Positions 1-5,936 of a stretch of 6,139 bases of DNA are shown one piece after another. Numbering within the stretch: the stretch's first letter is position 1; every line of letters starts with the position of its first letter. The stretch comes from Halieaceae bacterium UBA4438 (GTDB lineage Bacteria; Pseudomonadota; Gammaproteobacteria; Pseudomonadales; Halieaceae). Position numbers and translations under genes: made by a program. A model generated the notes under the pieces. It made no database searches. It was not told the origin of the DNA and saw nothing but the letters and a program-made list of their open reading frames with translations. The DNA lies in the NCBI GenBank assembly GCA_002390485.1, contig DGPO01000076.1:1-6139 (forward strand). Reading direction: 5' to 3'.

Positions 1-474
1 CTCTAAAAAAACTCGGGACTCTGTAGCCATGCGTTTTGATGAGATGTCTCGTCGATGTAAAAACGGTTTAGCGCGCCCTATGCGATGAATTCGCCCCAAG
101 GTCTGGCCGAGTCGGTAGAGGTGGTCGGGGTTGTCGAGCTCGGGCGGATAGCCGCCACGCCGTTCAAACACACTAAACCGTTGGCCGTGCGCGTGGTGAA
201 GTGTTTTATCATTAACCCGCATGGGTGCGACAACCGAAATTTCGTGATCTACGAGCTCTTGGGCAAACGAATGCTCTTCGAGTATCTGCGCGTCGGTCCA
301 TCGACCGTGGCGGTAAAACTTCATGATAATCGGTTGCGCCCCCTCAACACCCACCTGATAGACACGATTCTCGTAGCTGTTCAGCGCTAAAAGCCGAAGG
401 TCACAGACAAAGCCGATACTCTCAAGACAATCAACCACGCAATCAGGGGTCAACGAGTCATAGGGATGATTCAT
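1..474 (-). CDS. srkA: Stress response kinase A (SrkA/YihE), N-terminal part, cut by window edge
   Basis: This is the first 158 codons of a minus-strand gene that runs off the left edge, read by translating the reverse complement; the frame is open throughout. The protein begins MNHPYDSLTP, and residues 31-40 (LNSYENRVYQ) form the nucleotide-binding loop typical of YihE. IIMKFYR follows with the probable ATP-binding lysine at K52, and then a block around residues 58-72 (RWT..QILEEH.FA) that matches the E. coli protein as I remember it. The family is a eukaryotic-like Ser/Thr protein kinase (APH/choline-kinase fold) that counters stress-induced programmed death in E. coli. The catalytic HGD and metal-binding motifs should lie outside the window. 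The ATG at 474 fits the family N-terminus; the preceding Shine-Dalgarno is weak (GAGA about 8 bases upstream). In E. coli this gene precedes dsbA, but the downstream neighbour is not visible here. Identification is firm; completeness cannot be judged. Confidence 0.93.
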   Translation of the reverse strand, partial: MNHPYDSLTPDCVVDCLESIGFVCDLRLLALNSYENRVYQVGVEGAQPIIMKFYRHGRWTDAQILEEHSFAQELVDHEISVVAPMRVNDKTLHHAHGQRFSVFERRGGYPPELDNPDHLYRLGQTLGRIHRIGRAKPFLHRRDISSKRMATESRVFLE

Positions 475-529
475 TCGTCAGTCTCACACCGGTAAATCAT
501 CGATTTATTCTCGCTTAGACACAGCTCCA

Positions 530-570
530 CAGCTTACCCGATTCCGACACATTGCTCATAGGTAAGGCTG
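530..570. repeat. Imperfect inverted repeat in the srkA/VOC divergent spacer
   Basis: CAGCTTACC (530-538) is complementary to GGTAAGGCTG (561-570) apart from one bulged base, with a 22-base spacer. It lies in the 198-bp non-coding region between the divergent starts of srkA (474) and the VOC gene (673), about 100 bases ahead of the latter. It could be a transcript hairpin, an operator or chance. No T-run follows, so it is not a typical terminator. I see no clear sigma-70 promoter in the spacer. Confidence 0.3.
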
Positions 571-672
571 CCACGGGTTGGCCCTACGACACAAAAAGCA
601 CGGTGACTCTGTGACGCCCACTGGTTAACATCGCTCCTTCGCCAAGGTATCTGGCCAACGAGTGAGCGTTTC

Positions 673-1380
673 GTGCAATTTGATCATGTCGTGTTAGTTG
701 TGGACGACCTAGAACACGCTGTATCGGCCTTCAGCAATGAAGGATTTAATGTTGTCCGCGGCGGCATCAATGGGCCGACGCACAATGCGATCATCGCTTT
801 TTCTGATGCCACCTACATTGAGCTCATTTCACTGCGGTCAAAAATCGTTCGCCGCGCATTTCAGTTTGCCAATGCGATTGGATTGCTCCGGCTAAGAGGC
901 CAACTTCGCACAGACTTCAATAATCGACTAATGACCTGGTTTGGCAGCAAGCAGGGGCTGATGGACCTGTGTGTTCGAGCTGACAGCCTCGATGCGTTGT
1001 CACAAGGCGGCCAACACCTAGGTGGTGTGTTCACACCCAGCGTTCCATTTACCCGCACGCGTCCAGACGGCGTCCGAGTGATGTGGCGCCTCATGGGCGC
1101 TTGTGATTTGTCGGCGCCTTTTTACATCGAAGACATCACTGAGCACCGCTTGCGAGTACCCGATGGTGAAGCGCAATTTCATCCAAACGGGGCACTGGGA
1201 ATTCTACGAATCGAAGCAAATCAACTACCTGGACACCCCGTGGATAACGTCCAATTTGTCGAGAATCTCTCACTCGGACAAAACGAGTTCAAGGTCGTTG
1301 TTAGCGCCGACGTTACTCACCCGAAGGCGCTTGATGTGCAAAAAATTTATGGCGCAAAAATCGTTATTCAAAATCATTAA
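673..1380 (+). CDS. Glyoxalase-like (VOC superfamily) protein
   Basis: A 235-residue protein of the vicinal oxygen chelate fold, probably the Glyoxalase_3-like family (PF13468 type). The N-terminus FDHVVLVVDDLEHAVSAF is the classic first beta-alpha unit of a VOC domain, with H5 at the usual metal-ligand position. A second unit ends in ATYIELISL with E50 at the usual glutamate-ligand position. The second half contains WRLMGACDLSAPF (138-150), then HPNGALGILRIE (170-181), the recurring HPNGA motif of this family. No signal peptide or membrane segment is seen, so it is probably cytosolic. VOC proteins include glyoxalases, ring-cleavage dioxygenases and isomerases; the reaction and substrate cannot be assigned here. 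The start is GTG: the frame is open upstream only to a TGA at 604, and no ATG, GTG or TTG occurs in that stretch. The methyltransferase gene follows on the same strand after 132 bases, so co-transcription is possible. Confidence 0.82.
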   Translation: MQFDHVVLVVDDLEHAVSAFSNEGFNVVRGGINGPTHNAIIAFSDATYIELISLRSKIVRRAFQFANAIGLLRLRGQLRTDFNNRLMTWFGSKQGLMDLCVRADSLDALSQGGQHLGGVFTPSVPFTRTRPDGVRVMWRLMGACDLSAPFYIEDITEHRLRVPDGEAQFHPNGALGILRIEANQLPGHPVDNVQFVENLSLGQNEFKVVVSADVTHPKALDVQKIYGAKIVIQNH

Positions 1381-1512
1381 CCCGCTAAAACGCGCAAATA
1401 GCGCCCTGGGAACCGGTGGCAACTCGCACAGGGCTCAACGACGTAAACGATCAACACCGTGAACTCGATTACCCTGCGTTAAGGCAGATTCGAACATTTG
1501 GAACGCACAGGC

Positions 1513-2100
1513 ATGAAACACTTCTCTCCCGCGGCAGACAACAATAAAGACCACATTTTACAGGCATTACTCCCCTACTTATCGGGTGACCTGTCCGTCT
1601 TAGAAATTGGGAGTGGTTCAGGACAGCACGCACTGCACCTGGCTCAGGCACTGCCAAACTTGACCTGGCAGCCCACTGACCGCGGTGCAGGATTTCCCGA
1701 CCTCGTGGATAATATTGGGGCTTATGGCGGTGATAATATTTCACCGCCTGCGTTACTCGATCTGGCAGATGATATCTGGCCGGTCACACGTGTCGATCGG
1801 ATTTACTCAGCGAACGTGCTCCACATTGTTCCTGAGCCCCTTGGCGAGCGTCTTCTCCGAAATGCGTCGAAAGTGCTCAGTGAGCGCGGTTTTCTTATGC
1901 TTTACGGACCCTTTAAGTACGGGGGTAACTTCACCACACCGTCCAATTCAGAGTTTGATCAGTGGCTAAAAGCACGTAATCCCGAAAGCGGGGTGCGAGA
2001 CTTTGAGTGGGTCGAGCACCTCGCGTCGCAAACGGGGCTTCATCTGACAGCCGATCTTGCGATGCCAGCAAACAATCAACTATTGATCTTTGGCGCATAG
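1513..2100 (+). CDS. DUF938 family SAM-dependent methyltransferase
   Basis: A 195-residue class I methyltransferase of the DUF938/UPF0585 family, whose eukaryotic members include METTL26. It opens with KHFSPAADNNKDHIL, the family's usual start (FSPA.ERN...I). Motif I, the SAM-binding glycine loop, is VLEIGSGSGQH (29-39); the acidic residue after strand 2 is D56 in WQPTDR; the motif IV region is YSANVLHIVP (98-107). GPFKYGGNFTTPSN followed by FD.WL..R.P..GVRDFE (132-165) is the DUF938 signature. Length is normal for bacterial members. The family's substrate is unknown as far as I know, so only the methyltransferase fold and SAM binding are claimed. I chose ATG 1513, which has GGAA at 1500-1503 about 9 bases upstream and fits the family N-terminus. 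A TTG at 1498 would add five residues and is less likely. It is convergent with the crotonase gene, whose stop lies 53 bases beyond its own. Confidence 0.87.
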   Translation: MKHFSPAADNNKDHILQALLPYLSGDLSVLEIGSGSGQHALHLAQALPNLTWQPTDRGAGFPDLVDNIGAYGGDNISPPALLDLADDIWPVTRVDRIYSANVLHIVPEPLGERLLRNASKVLSERGFLMLYGPFKYGGNFTTPSNSEFDQWLKARNPESGVRDFEWVEHLASQTGLHLTADLAMPANNQLLIFGA

Positions 2101-2118
2101 CTCTCGCGGCGGCTCGGT

Positions 2119-2134
2119 GCAGCCCTTCGGGTGC
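2119..2134. terminator. Small GC hairpin between convergent genes, possible terminator
   Basis: GCA-G-CCC (2119-2125), loop TTC and GGGTGC (2129-2134) form a compact six-pair hairpin with one bulged G. It sits in the 53-bp gap between the convergent methyltransferase and crotonase genes, where a bidirectional terminator would be expected. There is no T-run on either side, so intrinsic termination is doubtful and the call rests mainly on position. Confidence 0.25.
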
Positions 2135-2153
2135 CCCCAATCGTTCTGACGCG

Positions 2154-2951
2154 CTAAGTATCGGAATAGCGCGGAGGCCTCTTTTCAACAAAGGCCTGTA
2201 ACCCTTCTTTAAAATCCTCGGTACCCGAGCACAGAACCTGATTTCGATTTTCTATCGCCATAGCCGCCTCTAAACTTCCTGCGTCAATAGACATATTGAG
2301 CCCTTCTTTTGTCAGCCGAAGCCCCATCGGCGAGGTGGCCAGCATTTCATCAACGAATACTTGACCCGCTTTTTCTAACCCTGAGTCGGGCACCACCTCG
2401 TTAACAAGGCCGATAGAAAGTGCTCGGCCCGCATCAACAAAGCGACCCGTCAGCATCATCTCCGAGGCGAAGGTGACGCCCACTAGGCGAGGGAGAAAGT
2501 AACTGACGCCCATGTCACACGATGACAGACCAATTTTTATGAAGGCCGAGTTCATCTTCATACTTTCACCCGCCACACGAATATCTGAGGCCAATGCAAA
2601 GGCAAATCCGCCTCCGCTCGCCGCACCCTGCACGAGCGAAATAATCGGCTGAGGGCACCGACGCATTTTTACGTAAACGTCGGCCAAATGTCCCTGAAAC
2701 CCAAAACCACCGCCAAAGGGAGCACCTTTGAGTCCGTCAGGGTCTTTAATATCAAGCCCAGCACAAAAAGCGCGTCCGGCGCCTCGCATAACCACCACCC
2801 TGCAGGACCGATCTTGGTAGAGGTCACCAAAATAACGCCCAAGCTCAGTCGCCATCTGCGTATTAATCGCATTTAGGCGGTCGGGACGGTTAAGCGTCAA
2901 CCAATGAACCTCACCCCTCACATCAATATCAATGGTTTCGTAGTTAGACAC
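2154..2951 (-). CDS. Enoyl-CoA hydratase/isomerase (crotonase) family protein, atypical active site
   Basis: A 265-residue protein, the normal length for a single-domain crotonase. Family marks in order: LTLNRPDRLNAIN (18-30); GRAFCAGLDIKD (59-70), the first oxyanion-hole segment; QGAASGGGFAFALASDIRVA (108-127), the second; then IGLSSCDMGVSYFLPRLVG (140-158); and a C-terminal FKEGLQAFVEKRPP (247-260). Crotonases bind acyl-CoA thioesters and stabilise an enolate, so a role in fatty-acid or other acyl-CoA metabolism is likely. Against rat mitochondrial enoyl-CoA hydratase, Glu144 (GGGCE) aligns with A117 and Glu164 (QPE) with F137, so both water-activating glutamates are missing. D146 in the CDMG motif lies near the aspartate used by dienoyl-CoA isomerases, whose glutamate is also absent. 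The gene is thus unlikely to encode a standard 2-enoyl-CoA hydratase; the reaction is unknown. The start is GTG, preceded closely by GAGAGG. It is divergent from the 44-residue gene and shares a 182-bp spacer with it. Confidence 0.88.
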   Translation of the reverse strand: MSNYETIDIDVRGEVHWLTLNRPDRLNAINTQMATELGRYFGDLYQDRSCRVVVMRGAGRAFCAGLDIKDPDGLKGAPFGGGFGFQGHLADVYVKMRRCPQPIISLVQGAASGGGFAFALASDIRVAGESMKMNSAFIKIGLSSCDMGVSYFLPRLVGVTFASEMMLTGRFVDAGRALSIGLVNEVVPDSGLEKAGQVFVDEMLATSPMGLRLTKEGLNMSIDAGSLEAAMAIENRNQVLCSGTEDFKEGLQAFVEKRPPRYSDT

Positions 2952-3133
2952 GGTGCCTCTCTCTGGTTATTGCGAACGTGAGACTGAGTGTCTACAAAGT
3001 GAGTGTTTCAAGCAATGCTTATCCAAACTGCGGCGTTTACGACGGTGATTGTAGGCTTAAGGCGGTTTTTAATTTTCCTCACGTCCGATTTTTGCTAGCG
3101 TTACCGATCAGCAGGCACGGCAGTGGACGAGAC

Positions 3134-3268
3134 ATGGAAGACAGGCGCGAGAGTGACCGACGCAAAGAGGAACGCCGCAAAGAACAGGAGCGGCGCCAAG
3201 AGCCTCGAGAGACACCCGATAGACGCGAGGAAGAGCGACGCAAGGGCGAACGACGCAGCGAGCAATAA
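3134..3268 (+). CDS. Hypothetical 44-residue charged miniprotein with RR pentad repeat
   Basis: I do not recognise a named family. The predicted protein has 34 charged residues out of 44 (16 acidic, 18 Arg/Lys) and seven Arg-Arg pairs, mostly five residues apart (starting at 4, 9, 14, 20, 30, 35, 40), each usually preceded by D or E. There is no hydrophobic residue after Met1, hence no membrane segment, signal peptide or hydrophobic core. It would be an extended charged helix or a disordered chain. In all seven pairs the second Arg codon is CGC while the first varies (AGG, CGA, CGC, CGG, AGA), so this is not a recently copied DNA repeat. I chose ATG 3134, with GGA about 6 bases upstream (3125-3127). 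The frame stays open to a GTG at 2978, but that extension looks like non-coding spacer: mixed composition, no charged pattern, and it covers the divergent promoter region. Similar RR-rich tails occur beside PilZ-type and envelope proteins, but no function is claimed. Confidence 0.6.
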   Translation: MEDRRESDRRKEERRKEQERRQEPRETPDRREEERRKGERRSEQ

Positions 3269-3289
3269 ATCGGCGTCGGGCTCTCAATG

Positions 3290-3320
3290 CGACCCGAGCG
3301 TGTGATTTATATCCGGGTCG
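3290..3320. repeat. Perfect 7-bp inverted repeat upstream of the exported-protein gene
   Basis: CGACCCG (3290-3296) is exactly complementary to CGGGTCG (3314-3320), with a 17-base AT-rich spacer; two further G-T wobble pairs are possible outside. It begins 21 bases after the stop of the miniprotein and ends 40 bases before the next ATG. It could be an operator overlapping a promoter (the spacer holds TATATC at 3308-3313, a weak -10-like match without a clear -35) or a hairpin between two transcripts. No T-run follows. Confidence 0.4.
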
Positions 3321-3347
3321 TGCAAAACCGCCAACAGACCAGTCTAA

Positions 3348-3354
3348 AAGGAAG
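3348..3354 (+). promoter_or_regulatory. Ribosome binding site for the exported cupredoxin-like protein
   Basis: AAGGAAG lies 6 bases before ATG 3361. It is the clearest Shine-Dalgarno in the window, and it supports 3361 as the start. Confidence 0.7.
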
Positions 3355-3360
3355 CCGATC

Positions 3361-3867
3361 ATGCGCCGAAAAATACTCTCTCGCCTTCTAGGTGCGGTGG
3401 GCATTGTTTTCCTCAGCCAACCGACTGTGGCTCAGAGCTTAGGGAATCTCGCTCAATATCCACCCATACCTAAAATCCTCACGGTGACGACCGCAGACGA
3501 TGGCATGCCAATGATCGAACCTGCAGAGATTGTCTTCGAATCCGGACGCTACTATCGTTTGACCATTGAATGCCCTGATGTTCGAGATGACCTACGGGGC
3601 TGGCGAATCGAGATGCCACAGTTACTGCGCAACGCACACCTGCGTTTAGTCACTATTGGAGACATAGAGGTGCACCTGCAAGGCTTAAGTTTCAACGCGA
3701 TCGAATGTGACGAGATCGGCGCAGCGCATGTGAGTTTTGTACCGATTAAACCAGGCGCCTATCAGCTGTACGTGGGCAATGTTCCGCTGGCGCTCGGGAG
3801 GCCTATGGGCGAAGCGGGTGTTCAAAGAGCGGGCAAGCATGTCTTCGGTCAATTGAGAGTCGAATAA
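3361..3867 (+). CDS. Exported protein with probable cupredoxin-like domain
   Basis: A 168-residue protein with a clear Sec signal peptide: basic MRRKILSR, hydrophobic core LLGAVGIVFL, and a cleavage site probably after TVA (residue 24). The mature protein is therefore periplasmic or secreted. What follows reads as a beta-rich domain: EPAEIVFESGRYYRLTIE (53-70), WRIEMPQLLRN (81-91), IGDIEVHLQGL (99-109), then SFVPIKPGAYQLYVGN (125-140) and a last strand HVFGQLRVE (160-168). The order 'G.YY.L', 'F.P.KPG.Y', final 'G.L.V' resembles cupredoxin-like domains of copper or plastocyanin-type proteins. The canonical C-terminal Cys-His-Met copper site is not present where expected (YVGN instead of a Cys); His93, His105, His123, His160, Cys71 and Cys116 are alternatives, and the two cysteines could form a disulfide. 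It starts 125 bases before the TonB receptor start on the same strand, so a joint role in uptake is inferred. The fold is moderately supported; the ligand is unknown. Confidence 0.7.
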   Translation: MRRKILSRLLGAVGIVFLSQPTVAQSLGNLAQYPPIPKILTVTTADDGMPMIEPAEIVFESGRYYRLTIECPDVRDDLRGWRIEMPQLLRNAHLRLVTIGDIEVHLQGLSFNAIECDEIGAAHVSFVPIKPGAYQLYVGNVPLALGRPMGEAGVQRAGKHVFGQLRVE

Positions 3868-3906
3868 ACACCGGCCTTTTTGCGGATCTTCGGTCGATGA
3901 CCCTCC

Positions 3907-3960
3907 CCGAGCAAGGGCCTCTGTGATACGTATTCCTAAACCCCTGCCGATTGCTCTCGG
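3907..3960. repeat. Interrupted inverted repeat in the leader of the TonB receptor
   Basis: CCGAGCAA (3907-3914) can pair with TTGC-TC-TCGG (3951-3960), eight pairs with a two-base bulge, and GGG (3915-3917) can extend the stem with CCC near 3941-3944. The loop contains the 8-bp palindrome ATACGTAT (3926-3933). This occupies the middle of the 125-bp spacer before the receptor start. It may be a leader RNA structure or an operator, or partly chance. I recognise no known riboswitch. Confidence 0.3.
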
Positions 3961-3992
3961 CCAGTGACTGAATCCGACAACGCCAAGGAAAA

Positions 3993-5936
3993 ATGCCAAA
4001 AACTGCACGTTTCACACACCCCAAGGTCGTTTTCTACGAGGCACTTCATCGCCTAATGTCGACCCCAGCGGCAAGGCGATCCCGAATCGTGTCTTTGTTA
4101 CTGGTCGCCGTCTCGTCGGTCACGCAGTCCGCGGTGCTTGAAGAGGTTGTCGTCAGTGGGACTGTAGACCCCAGGGCGAGCGAACTCGTCACAGGCCAGG
4201 GAACCCGATCGGTGACCCGTCAGGAGCAAATTAGTCTCGCGTTGTCGCCAGCAGACCTCATGGTGGCAATACCTGGCGTTGCAGCCTCGGGACAAGGAGG
4301 ATTGTTCCAAAGCTACAGCCTACGGGGCTTTGGCCGTTCCCGAATCCGCACGGAGGTGTCGGGTGTACCGATCATCACAGACCGTCGCGCGGGCAACTCG
4401 TTATCCTTTTTACCGCCGGCGTTTATTGACGCGATCAGGGCTGATATGGGTCCTGCGTCGAGTCTGTATGGATCAGGTGCAATGGGCGGTGTCATGAGCG
4501 TGTCATTGGATACGCCAGCGCGGACGTCGCTGGAAGTAAGCCGATCGTCGATGGGGGGGGCCAGTAGCGCTGTCGTCAAGGCGCCAATCTCTGAAAACCG
4601 CTCAGTTATGGCAGCGTTCCGTAAGGGTGGCCGTGGTCGCAGCAGCACTGCCCTACCCCTGAACACAAAATTCGAGCAGTCATCTCTCTATCTGCAGGAA
4701 CAGCGGGCGGTGGGCGATGCCGTGGTCTCTGGAGAGTTCCTGGCAAGCCGCGGTAGCAACATCGGCAAGAGTAATACCTATTTTCCCGATGAGCGTGTCA
4801 GCGGATACCCAAAGGACCGACATGAGCTCATCAATCTTCGCATAGGTCTTCCCAGTCAAGCACTGCTACAAGGCTACTTGCACCAACAGGCCTGGACATC
4901 AAATACCGAGCGCCTTGAACAGCGCGAGAACACAACCCACTACAAGAGCCTGACCTACGGGGGACTGTGGAGTGCGATTCGCACGTCAGGTGCTCATGAT
5001 GATCGATATGGCGTGGAACACACAGGTCGTCGTGGGGTCAATATCGCACAAACCGAGAGGGCGATGGGTGAGACCCCGATGTCCAGTGAATTAGTCTCAG
5101 ACGGTGTGGAGCACGTGACCGGGCTGTTCGCCGAGCGAACATGGCACTTTGAAAACGTGACACCCCAAGTTGGGATTCGCGTCGACAGCGCTCGCGCAAC
5201 CAATAGCGGAAGTACGCGGTCGCATAAGGACCTCAACGTTCAAGCACGGGTCAATTGGCGCTTAAGTCCAGACTGGAGTCTTGATTGGGAGGTGGGGACC
5301 GCTTATCGCTTACCGACATTGAGCGAGCTGTACTTTAGCGGCAAAACGCCGCGTGGCGAAGTCCGCGGCAATCCCAATTTGGCGCCTGAAAAAACAGTGG
5401 GTCTTCAAGCCACCTTGCTCAGAGAAGGACGCACAACCACTTTCGAGGTCACTGCCTTTTCAAACCGGGTGGACGACTACATCGAACGCTTTGAGATTAC
5501 CGATGAGTTGCGCTCCTACAGAAACATAGGGTCCGGCAAACTCTGGGGTCTTGACGGTCAGCTGATCTGGCGCCACAGCGCTTTTACACAACGGTTGAGT
5601 TGGCAGTGGCAGAGAGGCACCTCCGCATCAGGTGCAACCTTGGCCGATCTGCCACCACCGAGCCTTAGGTACAATGGAACCTGGGCATCAAGTCGCTACT
5701 CACTTGGGCTAGATGTGCGCTACCAAGCACCACAGGACACCGTCGGCCCGGGTGAGCACCCCCTGAACTCCGCGCTCATTGTGAGCGCCAGTGCCCTTTG
5801 GAAATTTTCTGAAAAATGGCGGAGTGAAATATCACTAACCAACGGACTTGACCGTGAATACCGGGTGAGTGCTGACGACGATGCGCCGCTCTCCATTGGA
5901 AGAGCGGTAAAACTCACCCTGCTATGGCAGCCCTAG
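3993..5936 (+). CDS. TonB-dependent outer-membrane receptor
   Basis: A complete 647-residue receptor for energy-dependent import of a scarce ligand across the outer membrane. A hydrophobic signal core IVSLLLVAVSSV (32-43) is followed by EEVVVSGT (50-57), a TonB-box-like segment. The plug runs from about 79 to 172, with LSPADLMVAIPGV (84-96), YSLRGFG (108-114) and the closing SLYGSGAMGGVMSV (157-170). The rest is a 22-strand-type barrel. LPTLSELYF (440-448) and GNPNLAPEKTVGLQ (459-472) are the usual conserved barrel motifs, and the chain ends in a strand KLTLLWQP with a near-terminal aromatic. Length is normal. ATG 3993 has AAGGA only 3 bases away. ATG 4056 (residue 22) gives a more standard signal peptide (MSTPAARRSRIVSLLL) but has no good Shine-Dalgarno, so the start is open. 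The substrate cannot be read from sequence; the upstream cupredoxin-like gene hints at a metal or metal chelate. A run of eight G at codons 187-190 could be unstable. The 3' end overlaps the convergent gene by four bases. Confidence 0.93.
   Translation: MPKTARFTHPKVVFYEALHRLMSTPAARRSRIVSLLLVAVSSVTQSAVLEEVVVSGTVDPRASELVTGQGTRSVTRQEQISLALSPADLMVAIPGVAASGQGGLFQSYSLRGFGRSRIRTEVSGVPIITDRRAGNSLSFLPPAFIDAIRADMGPASSLYGSGAMGGVMSVSLDTPARTSLEVSRSSMGGASSAVVKAPISENRSVMAAFRKGGRGRSSTALPLNTKFEQSSLYLQEQRAVGDAVVSGEFLASRGSNIGKSNTYFPDERVSGYPKDRHELINLRIGLPSQALLQGYLHQQAWTSNTERLEQRENTTHYKSLTYGGLWSAIRTSGAHDDRYGVEHTGRRGVNIAQTERAMGETPMSSELVSDGVEHVTGLFAERTWHFENVTPQVGIRVDSARATNSGSTRSHKDLNVQARVNWRLSPDWSLDWEVGTAYRLPTLSELYFSGKTPRGEVRGNPNLAPEKTVGLQATLLREGRTTTFEVTAFSNRVDDYIERFEITDELRSYRNIGSGKLWGLDGQLIWRHSAFTQRLSWQWQRGTSASGATLADLPPPSLRYNGTWASSRYSLGLDVRYQAPQDTVGPGEHPLNSALIVSASALWKFSEKWRSEISLTNGLDREYRVSADDDAPLSIGRAVKLTLLWQP
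4553..4560 (+). repeat. G8 homopolymer inside the TonB receptor gene
   Basis: Eight consecutive G span codons ATG-GGG-GGG-GCC (residues 187-190), just after the plug domain. Length change by one base would shift the frame and truncate the receptor before most of the barrel. Poly-G tracts of this kind drive phase variation of some TonB receptors, such as neisserial hmbR; here the tract is short and only the sequence is observed. Confidence 0.9.

Noticed and set aside
85..390. Plus-strand open frame of 101 codons
   Set aside because: It is antisense to the clearly recognisable SrkA coding sequence and resembles no protein family.
1403..1434. GCCCTG/CAGGGC inverted repeat and a small GCGC-AAATA-GCGC hairpin (1392-1404) after the VOC gene
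   Set aside because: Short arms, a long loop in the first, no T-run in either; not enough for a terminator call.
1103..1462. Plus-strand open frame of 119 codons overlapping the end of the VOC gene
   Set aside because: It is an out-of-frame shadow: the VOC frame carries the family motifs through to 1380, and this frame shows none.
2978..3133. GTG-initiated 52-codon extension of the charged miniprotein
   Set aside because: The extension lacks the RR pattern, has no ribosome site near GTG 2978 that I can see, and covers the divergent spacer before the crotonase gene.
3108..3404. Minus-strand open frame of 98 codons over the charged miniprotein
   Set aside because: It is Arg/Cys-rich in the way expected of an antisense shadow of RR codons, and it runs into the signal-peptide region of the next gene.
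3868..3992. Possible cobalamin riboswitch before the TonB receptor
   Set aside because: The spacer is only 125 bases, shorter than the usual aptamer, and I find no GCCACTG box or other conserved core; the receptor is not clearly BtuB.
4313..4666. Minus-strand open frame of 117 codons inside the TonB receptor gene
   Set aside because: It is antisense to the plug domain, whose conserved motifs explain the coding signal.
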